Positions 34,975 through 43,418 of a stretch of 64,000 nucleotides of DNA are shown one piece after another. The notes beneath the pieces are model-generated. The model was not told where the DNA came from, ran no database searches, and saw only the letters and a program-made list of their open reading frames with translations. Position 1 is the first letter of the stretch; the number at the start of each line of letters is the position of its first letter. A program made the translations under genes and the position numbers. The DNA lies in the NCBI GenBank assembly GCA_965226245.1, contig CBDDCL010000014.1:1-64000 (forward strand), written 5' to 3'. Source of the stretch: CBDCYS01 sp965226245. GTDB lineage: Bacteria > Acidobacteriota > Terriglobia > Bryobacterales > UBA6623.

Positions 34975-36064
34975 CGTTGTCCCCCTGCTCCTTGTTTGGA
35001 CGAAGTCGACTAACGGAATCCTGTCGAGGGATCATGCGCACGATCTCGTCTCGGTAGGCAAAGAGCGCCGGCGTGCCGCCGGTGTGGATGAAAACGATCG
35101 ATTGATCCGTCGAGTACCGGTCGCCACGCACGTGATCGATGAGTCCCGCCATCGCTTTCCCCGTATAGCTCGGGTCAAGCAGAATGCCCTCGGTGCGAGC
35201 CAGCAGTGCCATTGCGCCCATGCACTCGGAGGTAGGGGTCCCGTAACCCGGCCCGATGAACTCGCCATCCACGATGATTTCGTCGGGCGTCAATCGATTT
35301 GGCAAATCGATTAACTCCGCCGCTCCATTTGCCAGTCGGCACATGTCTTCCGCTTCGTCCCAGGGCCAGTGGATCGGCAGCATGTTGAGCAGCGGTGCCT
35401 TCACCCCCAATGCGGCCCTGCCTAGTGCCAAGCCCGCTCCGGTTGAGCCCGCCGAACAAACGTAAATCGCTGCGGGTACAACCGCTTGCCGCTCGAGTTG
35501 CTCAACCAGTTCCGCCATGGTGAGCGTATAACTCACCGCCGCTCTGGCTCTCAATAGATTTCGATCCCAGTTGTAGACCTTGCGACCCTGCGCGCGAAAC
35601 CTGTCTGCGGCTTGCGCGATGAGATCATCCAGTTCCGGACCGACGGCCGCGTTGACTATTTCGTACGTCGCCCCGAGCAAATGATCCAGCAGAAGATTAC
35701 CTTGTACCTCGTCGCCGTGGCTCCGGCGGCTGAGCAACAAATGGCAATCCAGACCCAGCTTGGCGCACGACGCGACCGTCTGTCGGCAATTGTTGGACTG
35801 CACTCCCGCGCCCCACACGAGCATGTCTGCCCCTTGAGCGAGGGCGTCGGCCAACAGGAATTCATTGTGTCGCGTCTTGTTGCCGCCGAACGCCAGCCCG
35901 GTGCAATCATCCCGTTTGATAAAGACGGATGGTCCACCAAGAGACTTCGAAAAACGCGGCAACGGCTCCAGTGGCGTTGGCAAGTGGGCTAGCCGAACAC
36001 GGGGCAAGTGTTCGACTCGGTCACGGATATCTTGCGGACAAAGTGAGCCTTCGGGAGTAGGCAT
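34955..36064 (-). CDS. PLP-dependent D-cysteine desulfhydrase / ACC deaminase family enzyme
   Basis: About 369 residues of the tryptophan-synthase-beta (fold II) PLP family. The cofactor lysine is in FIKRDDCTGLAFGGNKTR; substrate side WGAGVQSNNCRQTVASCAKL; phosphate loop CSAGSTGAGLALGRAAL; C-terminal FIHTGGTPALFAYRDEI. Family members release ammonia and pyruvate from D-cysteine or deaminate 1-aminocyclopropane-1-carboxylate; which substrate applies cannot be told here. ATG 36064 (MPTPEGSLC); the frame is open to 36166. It appears intact, although its operon partner is cut. Confidence 0.85.
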   Translation of the reverse strand: MPTPEGSLCPQDIRDRVEHLPRVRLAHLPTPLEPLPRFSKSLGGPSVFIKRDDCTGLAFGGNKTRHNEFLLADALAQGADMLVWGAGVQSNNCRQTVASCAKLGLDCHLLLSRRSHGDEVQGNLLLDHLLGATYEIVNAAVGPELDDLIAQAADRFRAQGRKVYNWDRNLLRARAAVSYTLTMAELVEQLERQAVVPAAIYVCSAGSTGAGLALGRAALGVKAPLLNMLPIHWPWDEAEDMCRLANGAAELIDLPNRLTPDEIIVDGEFIGPGYGTPTSECMGAMALLARTEGILLDPSYTGKAMAGLIDHVRGDRYSTDQSIVFIHTGGTPALFAYRDEIVRMIPRQDSVSRLRPNKEQGDNDASGGH

Positions 36065-36315
36065 GGCTGGTCGCTCGGCAAATTGTGAATCGCCCACGAT
36101 TGTCCCGAATCGGGCCGTCACAATCAATCGCCACTCGACGCTATTTCTCGTACTGTTCCAAAACACGATCGACCAATTCCGGGGAGGAGGCCGTCAGCGG
36201 GTGCCGATGTTCCATCATTTCGCGGGAGAGCCGACGCCCAGTGATAGACTTGTTGGGCCCCGCGCGGGTGGCCGGTCACCGCCCCTGCACCTGCGGGTCC
36301 AGTGAGATCCGACAG

Positions 36316-36465
36316 ATGACACCGACCGCGCTGACTCTCATCGTGCCGATCAAGCCAGGTTTCGAGGGGGAGTTGCGAGCGCGGCTAATTGCCATCGGCG
36401 AGGACGTCCAGGGCAAGGACATCGCCGCAGGTCGCGAGCGCCCGCACATCGACTTCCGGCGCAGC
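36316..36465 (+). pseudogene. N-terminal stub of an unidentified enzyme
   Basis: ATG 36316 opens MTPTALTLIVPIKPGFEGEL ... ERPHIDFRRS and then the sequence changes abruptly into a permease stub on the other strand. The IPH-DF-RS pattern reminds me of a family start in heme-peroxidase-like proteins, but I cannot be sure. Only ~50 residues remain. Confidence 0.35.
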
Positions 36466-36543
36466 GCATCGCCTGTATCATCGTGGACACGCCGCTGATA
36501 CCGACCGAGGCAAACACGGCCCAGGAGAGAAAGGCTTCGGTCC

Positions 36544-36699
36544 GCCCCCGGCGCGAACAACGATCGCCGTCGTCAAGACGATGCCGGCGACGGAGAGAAT
36601 GGCCAGTTCCAGTCCGAGACCGAAGGCAAGCAGTATCGGAGGCCGGTCGTCAGGCTCGTAGCGAATGCTTGTGCGCAGTTCCGAATCGTCAGCTTCCAT
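36544..36699 (-). pseudogene. NCS2 (uracil/xanthine) permease N-terminal stub
   Basis: About 52 residues: SIRYEPDDRPPILLAFGLGL then ELAILSVAGIVLTTAIVVRAGG, which matches the start of nucleobase-cation-symporter-2 permeases (Y-PDD-PP---A--LG-Q---L). It stops at the junction with the stub at 36316. 36700-36971 holds no gene I can support. Confidence 0.6.
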
Positions 36700-36971
36700 A
36701 CCGCCATCCTATGCCACACATGAACCGCAGAGGCAAATCAGGTTGTTTGCGGGAGGGGAAGCTCTCGGAACAAATAAGGCCACTGCTCCGGTGGTATGCC
36801 CCGGCCTTCTGAGAATCGGAACGATGCGCCGCCGGTCGGCCAGCACCCGAAGCCGGTCTGCCGATCACATCGAGCGCGGCGCCCGGCCCCCCCCTTGTAG
36901 TCGGGGTGTTTCACTTTGTGGTTTTTAGCCTGGCGACAGTGGAATAATGGGTCGATTGATTGGAGGAAAGC

Positions 36972-38789
36972 ATGAGTGTCGAGCTAATCAACGTCTTGAT
37001 TACAGTGCTGGCGGTGGGAGCGATCTTGGCCGTGGTGATCCAGAAGATTCGTTTACTCATATGCCTATTCATGGGTTGTGTGGGCACCGGGGCACCGTCC
37101 CTGGCGCAAGAAGCCCCGAAGGCCTCGGCTGAAATCCGCAGCGTTGAGGTCGACGAACCCCGAGGTCAAATCTTGAGCTTTCGGCATCTTGCGGATTCGA
37201 CCGTGGTCCAGATGCGAGGTACACGGATAGAGCCCGGCGCCTCCATCAAAATGAAGGTCGAGAGCCGTCCCGGATTCTTAGAAATCGATATTAATCGCGG
37301 CGGCATCCAAGGGCTTCAGCCTGCCCGGCGCTTTGGCGAGGATTACCTCACCTATGTCCTGTGGGCCGTTTCCGTGGATGGAAAGGCATCCAATCTTGGG
37401 GAAATCACTTTTAAGGACGACCGTCCCGTGAGCATCAACGTTACGACCCCCATACAAACTTTCTGGCTCCTGGTCACCGCGGAGCCAGACTTTGCGGTGA
37501 ATGATCCGAGCCCCGTGGCTGTGCTTTATAGCACCGGTCAGGCGGATTCCCGGAGCGGGGCTTTGCACGTCGAAGGGAAGTTGGTCTACTACACGTACTA
37601 CACGCAATACTCGACCACTCCGGCGGTCGTTGACCGTGTGGCTCCCAATGAATTGCAGCAGGCGCGAAAGGCCCTTGAGTTGGCGTCAAAGGCGGGCATT
37701 CTAGGGCTGCCTACTCCTGAAGGGGAGGATCCGCTGCCGGGTGAGTTGCGTATCCGTGCCACTCTTGAGCTGGCTCACGGGTATCTGCACCAAGCGGAAA
37801 GTGCCTACCTGTCCCGTGGTGGTTTGCGTCAAGCGGTCCAATTCGCCCGCACGGCGGCCAACATTGCAGAAAACGCTCGAGCTCTGGCCATTGGGGCGGT
37901 CGGTGGAATCAATCTGCGGCAACTTGAGCGGGAGTTGGTCAAGCTTCAACAAAATCTGACCGAACGCGAGTTAGAGCTGGCCCAGCTGCGGGAGGATTCC
38001 AATCTGAGGAGTTCCCAATTGACGGCACAGATTCAGGAACTCGAAGAGGCTTTGCAGCGGGAAGGCCTCGCCCGGGACGAACTCAGAGTACGAGCGGAAA
38101 AAGCTGAAGCCGACCTTGTGGGCCTCCGTCAGGAGATCAACTCCTTGCGGCAACGACGCCTGGCCCTGCAAGACTTGAATGTTCGACTGGGCGAGGATCG
38201 AGAGAAAATCTGCAACGAATTGCGCACTCAGCTTGCCTCGCTTGGCCAATTGACCCAACAGGGAGGCAGCATGGTGTTGACACTAGCATCAGATATTTTG
38301 TTTGATTTCAATAGTTTTGAACTGCGCCCCTCGGCCCGTGAAAGTCTCGCCAAGCTCACGGTAATTCGAATGTTGCTCTTTCCCGGGGCTAGGGTCCGCT
38401 ATGAAGGCCACACCGATCGTGTCGGAGATGACGATTACAACCAGTGGCTTTCGGAGCAGCGCGCCCTCGGTGTCTATCTCTACTTCCTCGATGAAACCCT
38501 AAAGCAGCCCCCGGCAAACGAATCCCAGGAAAACGCTGACCAGCAGCGGCAGATCGTTCGCGAACTCCTTGCCACCAACTATGCGTCCTCGCTTCCCGGC
38601 ATCACGAGAGAAGAGTGGCTCGCCCAGCTGAATGGCGCCGTGGTCGGCAAGGGAGAGACCGATCCCGTTGAAGATACTGAGGCAGCCAGTGAGCTCAACC
38701 GTCGAGTTGTGCTGCTATTCCCTCCCTCCCCAATGGGGCAGGTCACTTCGCTGTGTGAAGGACCTCCTGCCCAATCTCAAGATGATTGA
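36972..38789 (+). CDS. OmpA-domain protein with long coiled coil
   Basis: 605 residues. An N-terminal membrane or signal segment (INVLITVLAVGAILAVVIQK ... LLICLFMGCVGTGAPSLAQ) precedes a beta-rich region (60-220), a helical region with long heptads (LERELVKLQQNLTERELELA ... LRQEINSLRQRRLALQDLNV, about 320-435) and an OmpA/MotB peptidoglycan-binding domain (DILFDFNSFELRPSARESLA, RVRYEGHTDRVGDDDYN, SEQRALGVYLYF, SELNRRVVLLF). It probably bridges an envelope membrane and the wall. GGAGGAAAGC precedes ATG 36972. The domain carries an unusual ~60-residue insert before the final strand. Confidence 0.85.
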   Translation: MSVELINVLITVLAVGAILAVVIQKIRLLICLFMGCVGTGAPSLAQEAPKASAEIRSVEVDEPRGQILSFRHLADSTVVQMRGTRIEPGASIKMKVESRPGFLEIDINRGGIQGLQPARRFGEDYLTYVLWAVSVDGKASNLGEITFKDDRPVSINVTTPIQTFWLLVTAEPDFAVNDPSPVAVLYSTGQADSRSGALHVEGKLVYYTYYTQYSTTPAVVDRVAPNELQQARKALELASKAGILGLPTPEGEDPLPGELRIRATLELAHGYLHQAESAYLSRGGLRQAVQFARTAANIAENARALAIGAVGGINLRQLERELVKLQQNLTERELELAQLREDSNLRSSQLTAQIQELEEALQREGLARDELRVRAEKAEADLVGLRQEINSLRQRRLALQDLNVRLGEDREKICNELRTQLASLGQLTQQGGSMVLTLASDILFDFNSFELRPSARESLAKLTVIRMLLFPGARVRYEGHTDRVGDDDYNQWLSEQRALGVYLYFLDETLKQPPANESQENADQQRQIVRELLATNYASSLPGITREEWLAQLNGAVVGKGETDPVEDTEAASELNRRVVLLFPPSPMGQVTSLCEGPPAQSQDD

Positions 38790-38908
38790 GGATTCTTATC
38801 GGTAGCCGCACTCGATAGGGAGCGCGGCTGAAGGTCGAGTCGAAGGTGAGGCACCATAAACCGTCTTGAAACAACCTGCCCGATGGCGACTCTGTGGTTC
38901 TCCGGGGA

Positions 38909-38948
38909 CGTGGGAGGATAAGTCATGCAGCGTAAACGGGGTGGATTG
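38909..38948 (+). pseudogene. repA start remnant (third)
   Basis: GTGGGAGGATAAGTCATGCA followed by codons for MQRKRGG resembles the ribosome site and first codons of both repA genes (GGGAGAATAAARGC-ATGCAG, MQRQRG). Resemblance ends after about seven codons and a stop follows at 38990. The region 38790-39051 otherwise holds nothing I can name. Confidence 0.35.
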
Positions 38949-39051
38949 GCCCATCACATCAACATTTTAGCGGAGCGAAAGGCGGAGTAATGAACTCGCC
39001 GTTTAATTCTTGCACAAACACTTATGCCGCCCTGAGGTAATCTGTAAGGCC

Positions 39052-39348
39052 ATGAAAGGCCCCGCACGTTATCGCCACTTGCACGTGGACTGGGTAGGTG
39101 AGTTGGCCACCGAGTCGATCACGCTGTGCGGCGGCACGAATGAAGACAGCGGAACCGAACAGACACTCTGCCCCAGCTGTGCCCAGGTCCGCGATGCCCT
39201 GAACGTTTGTGGGTTGGGCCCGGAGAGCCTACGAGAGCTATTTGACACGCTCCGGGTGATCGACTCTTCCGAGGTGAAAGCGAAGATGGAAGCGCTTCAA
39301 GGTCTGGGGGTGCAGATGGACATGCAGGATCGGTCGCAACTCAACTAA
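39052..39348 (+). CDS. Hypothetical protein with CxxC
   Basis: A 98-residue frame from ATG 39052: MKGPARYRHLHVDWVGELAT ... TLCPSCAQVRDALNV ... EALQGLGVQMDM. The CPSC could bind zinc. Codon use and acidity look protein-like but no family is recognised. The frame is open upstream to 39010. Confidence 0.4.
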   Translation: MKGPARYRHLHVDWVGELATESITLCGGTNEDSGTEQTLCPSCAQVRDALNVCGLGPESLRELFDTLRVIDSSEVKAKMEALQGLGVQMDMQDRSQLN

Positions 39349-39351
39349 CAG

Positions 39352-39507
39352 AGCGTTGTTGCATGGAGCGGGGCGGGAACGAGCCACCTTTCCACCATCA
39401 GCGCGAGTGCGCCCCAATCGGCATTCCATCGATCGACGGTCCTCAAGTGCGGTCGCTTGCTTGCCCGCTCGTGGGCCGGTGCCACCCACTAGAAACCCGG
39501 AAGAGCC
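39352..39507. mobile_element. IS-end scar: IS5-like tip to ISL3-like tip
   Basis: GCGTTGTTGCATGG at 39353 resembles the IS5/IS903 tips in this window, and CCACTAGAAACCCGGAAGAG (to 39507) is an ISL3-type terminus read outward. No transposase between them. 39508-39727 holds nothing except a loose TTACTCCA/TGGAGTAA pair (39597-39634). Confidence 0.4.
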
Positions 39508-39727
39508 ATACCTTTTGGCCGTGACTGGGCAGTCGTTCCCGAGGCCCAAGCCCCGAAGAACGGGCGCTTCATAGCAGCGGAAGCGGTGCCGGGAGTTACT
39601 CCAGGAAGGTCACACACGGACCCTTGGAGTAATTTTTCACACCGTTGCGGCTCAAACCCCAAAAGGGAGCCACTAGGGCAGAGTAAAGGTAGACCATCTC
39701 GAGGAGAGTACTTGTTTTGGAAAGCTG

Positions 39728-39886
39728 ATGCCACGCATCTTCGACAACATCGAACTCGGCTTGCTCCCTACGTTGCGGGAGACGCTCGAGGTCGCCAGCC
39801 GCTCCAGCGTTGGCCGAGATGAGCCTCCGCAAACTGGTTCTGAAGAAGCCGGGTGGCGCCGGAGATCCCCAGGGGGTGATTTGTGA
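39728..39886 (+). pseudogene. Helicase/PLD-type protein N-terminal stub
   Basis: ATG 39728 opens MPRIFDNIELGLLPTLRETL EVASRSS and then loses similarity; stop at 39886. The start recalls large SNF2-type helicases with an N-terminal phospholipase-D-like domain (MPRIFDNI--LLPALRETL--S-RADFCVGYFNLRGW) found in defence islands. Only the first ~25 residues remain. Confidence 0.45.
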
Positions 39887-39904
39887 TTCAAGCTTCCAAA
39901 CTGC

Positions 39905-40651
39905 CTAGACCGCAGGTCTACCCACCCGCATCTCCATCTCTGCAACGGCAGAGGTACAATCCTCGCATTGGCAAGACCATGGATCGTGAAAGTGCACTGT
40001 CATGATGAGGCGATCCCAGATGAGAAACGCCCAGTAATTCAGCTTACCCAAGTCCGTCTCGAAAACGCGGGAGCGATAGTCAAATATACCGGGATATCGG
40101 CCGTGCGTCTCATCATCAGCAAGGCCGCTCACGCACAGAAAATGCTCTGGGGGCCGCTGGCCCGGAGCGGTAAGGGTGCAGCCTACGGGGATAGCTTCCG
40201 GTAGAATGGTGCTGTGGTGGTGGAAATTCAGGCCGCGCACAATTTTCCACGCTATACGCTTTATCCGGGCACCGTCTTGACGCTTTACAACGAGACCCGA
40301 TGGAAGATGAAGGCCGCCGGGCCGTGGTTTAAACTCGCGGAGAATGCTCTCGGCTAGGATCAGTTTGCGCTCGTCTTCCCGAGAGTCCGCGATAAACTTT
40401 TTGTAGATAGAGTCTCCTGCCACTGAGCCCCGAGCGAACGGAACCATTGTTGCTTTGAAATACTCCTCGGCACTCTGGTAGGAGGCGTTACAGTCCCTAT
40501 GGACCCAAATAGCGATCAGCTGACTGAGATTATGTTGCCGGCGGATTTCCGGAGAGAACAGCGTCAGTGGCGGACAATGATCCCTACTAGTCGGGCATGA
40601 CAATGGCCGACCGCACAAATAGCAGTGCGTGACTCTTGCCATACGGTTCAT
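39905..40651 (-). CDS. HNH-type zinc-binding protein
   Basis: 248 residues. CYLCGRPLSCPTSRDHCPP followed by IWVHRDCNASYQSAEEYFK fits the metal-binding half of an HNH/GGIND-type endonuclease (CxxC ... DHC ... H--CN). The rest is an unrecognised domain ending CQCEDCTSAVAEM with two more cysteines. Looks complete; possible defence or plasmid nuclease. ATG 40651 or 40642. Confidence 0.6.
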   Translation of the reverse strand: MNRMARVTHCYLCGRPLSCPTSRDHCPPLTLFSPEIRRQHNLSQLIAIWVHRDCNASYQSAEEYFKATMVPFARGSVAGDSIYKKFIADSREDERKLILAESILREFKPRPGGLHLPSGLVVKRQDGARIKRIAWKIVRGLNFHHHSTILPEAIPVGCTLTAPGQRPPEHFLCVSGLADDETHGRYPGIFDYRSRVFETDLGKLNYWAFLIWDRLIMTVHFHDPWSCQCEDCTSAVAEMEMRVGRPAV

Positions 40652-40676
40652 TGGTAAGCCTCCGGGGGTTCACTTG

Positions 40677-40860
40677 TTATTGGATCGAAGCACGACCCAT
40701 CGCAGCCGGTGCGGCCTGGGCTCCGGCGAGGTTCCCATCGCGGACGGCCTGCTCCACTTGCAGCAGGTAGGAGTCCTGGCGGATGCCTTCAAGCGCGCCG
40801 GCATCGTAGAGCGCACCACACGAGGCATCGATACCATTTTCGTCGAACAGATTCGCACGG
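40677..40860 (-). pseudogene. Unidentified C-terminal fragment
   Basis: The minus frame reads ANLFDENGIDASCGALYDAG then LEGIRQDSYLLQVEQAVRDG and ends SIQ. It has the look of a real C-terminus, but the coding sense is lost where the ParA fragment starts. Family unknown. Confidence 0.3.
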
Positions 40861-40985
40861 GGGACAGGCAAGACCACGCTAGCCATCAACCTAGCTGTAG
40901 CAGCGGAGGCGGGCGGCCACCGTGCGGTCCTCATTGATCTCGACCCGCAGGCGAGCGCCGCCGGATGGGGTGACCACCGAACACT
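40861..40985 (+). pseudogene. ParA Walker A fragment
   Basis: Read from 40861: GTGKTTLAINLAVAAEAGGH, RAVLIDLDPQASAAGWGDH. This is Walker A through switch I of a second ParA/MipZ-type ATPase unlike the one at 31510. Neither start nor remainder is present; it abuts the Tn3 transposase fragment. Confidence 0.65.
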
Positions 40986-40999
40986 CGCCACAGCACCGC

Positions 41000-42220
41000 A
41001 TTACGATGTCGGGCAGGTTGCGTTTGCCCGTGCGGTTGAGCTCCCTGAGGAGAGTCACGGCGGCCTGCAGGCCTTGGCCCGAGGCGGGGGCGTCGAACTC
41101 GAAGGCCTCCAGGAACGCCGGCGCGAAGCGGCGAAGCTGTGCGTAGCGCTGGGTCGCCAGCGACAGAGGGTCCTGCGTTGCCAGATCTCCCAACGCGGCG
41201 ATCTCCTCGCGCGACGCCACCAGACGGTCCCAGCCGATCTCCTCATCGAGCACGTCGAACGGGTCCCGATCGTATTCGCGCGCCCGCACCATGGCGTCGA
41301 TGGCCCGCCGAACAGCCGTATCAGCCGTCCGGCTTGCGTCTTGCTGGCCGACCACGAGCGGTCCTGGCTGTTCCTCGACCGCGTGAACAGCCGGCCCGTC
41401 AGACGCTCGAACAGGGCGATCGCCGCATCGGTCAACGTCGTTTCCAGCTCCAACATCCGTGCGGCCAGCGAAGCGATCCGCCGCCGCTTGCCGAAGTCGC
41501 TGAGCAGGTTGACCGGAGCGACCGCTCCCTCGCGTGCGAACTGGGCTCGTCTGGCCGGGTGGATGTTGTCGCCGAGATGGCGCGGTAGAGCGATCGCGCG
41601 CACAAAGGTCAGCCGCTCTAGGAGAGCGAGCATGCTCGGTGCGCTCGTCGAATGGGGCGGCGTACGCAGCCACGTCAGTCGGGACCGACCGATGCCCGGA
41701 TTGTGCTCGAGCAGCGCTTCCAGCGCCTTCTTCCTCTCATCGCCGAGGGCATCGTTGAGCGCCTGTGCGGACAGCCTGCGGGCGCGGGCGCGTCCGGCCA
41801 GACCGATGCGCTCCAACGTGTCCGCGCTCGGCAACACGAACCGCTGCGCCTTTATCTCACCGCTCAAGCGGGCCAGGATGATGCGCCCGTCGTCGGTGTC
41901 GAACGCCGCCCGGGCAGCCAGGTCCATCGCTGTTCGCATGTCGTGCGCAGGCACGAACGCACGCAGGCCGAGATGCCGGACGACCAGCCGCCTGTGGTTG
42001 GAGCGGGCGGTTCGGTGTCGTCGTGCCAGCCTTGGCCCGGATGGCGCAGCAGTGCGATGTGGAGCGCCAGCCCGATGCGGTTCTCCGGGCGCCGGCGCGT
42101 ACCGATCGAATCAAGATCATCATCGGCCAGAAGATAGTTGCGCTCCAGCGAAGCGATGTCGGAGGGAATCCCGAGTAGCGCTTCGCGCACCGATGCCGGT
42201 ACAAGACGTCGTGAAGCCAT
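41000..42220 (-). pseudogene. tnpA: Tn3-family transposase, N-terminal fragment
   Basis: From ATG 42220: MASRRLVPASVREALLGIPS ... NYLLADDDLDSIGTRRRPEN RIGLALHIALLRHPGQGW, the N-terminal DNA-binding domain of Tn3 TnpA. It then continues in other frames (FVLPSADTLERIGLAGRARA ... RLTFVRAIALPRHLGDNIHP; DEEIGWDRLVASREEIAALG ... VTLLRELNRTGKRNLPDIV). At least two frameshifts, near 42030 and 41370. It ends near 41000, losing the catalytic half. It is divergent from the resolvase at 42319. Confidence 0.8.
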
Positions 42221-42318
42221 TGGCGCGTCCCAAAAACGATGGTTCCGGTTTCGAGACGGTTTAGAATAAAGAGGCGAATAAAGAGACGGCCTCGAACCCC
42301 TTGAACGGGACTCCAAGC
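42221..42318 (+). promoter_or_regulatory. Putative res / promoter region between tnpA and tnpR
   Basis: Between the divergent Tn3 genes. It contains two tandem 12-mers GAATAAAGAGGC (42264-42275) and GAATAAAGAGAC (42276-42287) and flanking CGAGACGG / GAGACGG repeats. In Tn3-type transposons this interval is the res site bound by resolvase. A diverged form is at 2451-2581. Confidence 0.5.
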
Positions 42319-42930
42319 ATGCACCCAGAAACCGTCCCTGAAACGAACGATATTGAGACGGTGGCGCCGGCCCGCGTGGGTGACACCCTGGGCTACGCTC
42401 GCGTCTCGACCCACGAACAGAATCCCGACGCCCAGAGCGACCGGCTCATTGAGGCTGGCGCCATTCGCGTCTTCACCGACATCGTCTCGGGTAAGCGCTT
42501 CGACCGCCCTGCCTTGGCCGAGCTCATCGATCACGCCCGACCCGGGGACCGTCTCTGCATCATTCGCCTCGACCGGCTCGGACGCTCACTCAGGGAGCTG
42601 CTCGAAACCGTCGACGGCCTCAAGGCCCGCGGCATCCACCTGATCAGCCTCGAGGAGCGCCTCGACACCTCGTCCGCGGCCGGTGAACTCGTGTTCCACG
42701 TCTTCGGCTCCATCGCGCACTTCGAACGCCGGCTCATCTCCGAGCGTACCCGCGACGGCATCGCCGCCGCCAGGAAACGCGGGCGAACACCGGGCCGACC
42801 GCCGCTCGACCCGGAGACGGTTTCCGCCGCTGAGAAACTCATCGCGGCCGGATTGTCACCCGCTCGAGCCGCAAAACAGCTTGGCATTGGCAGGGCAACG
42901 GCTTACAGAATCGCAAAGGCGCTGCGTTGA
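42319..42930 (+). CDS. tnpR: Tn3-type serine resolvase, copy 2
   Basis: 203 residues from ATG 42319 (MHPETVPETNDIETV). From NDIETV onward it is identical to the copy at 2839, with serine in RVSTHEQN and a C-terminal helix-turn-helix. This copy has what looks like the native N-terminus and a neighbouring putative res site, so it is the more likely functional one. Confidence 0.92.
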   Translation: MHPETVPETNDIETVAPARVGDTLGYARVSTHEQNPDAQSDRLIEAGAIRVFTDIVSGKRFDRPALAELIDHARPGDRLCIIRLDRLGRSLRELLETVDGLKARGIHLISLEERLDTSSAAGELVFHVFGSIAHFERRLISERTRDGIAAARKRGRTPGRPPLDPETVSAAEKLIAAGLSPARAAKQLGIGRATAYRIAKALR

Positions 42931-43418
42931 AGTCGAAACCGAGGCCCTTCGGTCCCTTAGAGTAATTCTACGAACAAACCTTGCGATGACCCCCGGAATG
43001 CCCGGACCCAGGCTGCTGTGAGGACGGCCTCGAATGCGCTGCGGGATTTTGCGACTAGCAATAGCAAGTGACACACATCCGAGACCACGCAGCGGAGCGT
43101 CAGAAGGCAGTGCAGGAAGCCTGAAGTAAGGCTGGATGAGACCCGCATAACGCTCAAGATCGCACGTCGGGACTTGTCGTCAAATCAAGAATTTCGAGAA
43201 TTGCGGTTGGGGTAGAATATTTGCGGACCACACGGGCTGTCAACAAGCGGATGATCCAGAACAGAACCTCGATCATGAGCGTGCAGCTATCAGGCTGAAA
43301 AGTCAACGGATTTGAGGACGGATGAGCTTTTGGCGAAGGACACCTATCATGCCGCAGCTGGTTTCACTCTGTGTGTGTCCTGTATACTATATGACATTCT
43401 TTGAGGGTCATCACGAGA
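42931..43418. other. Non-coding stretch, copy 2
   Basis: Same as 3445-3932; no gene seen. Confidence 0.4.
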
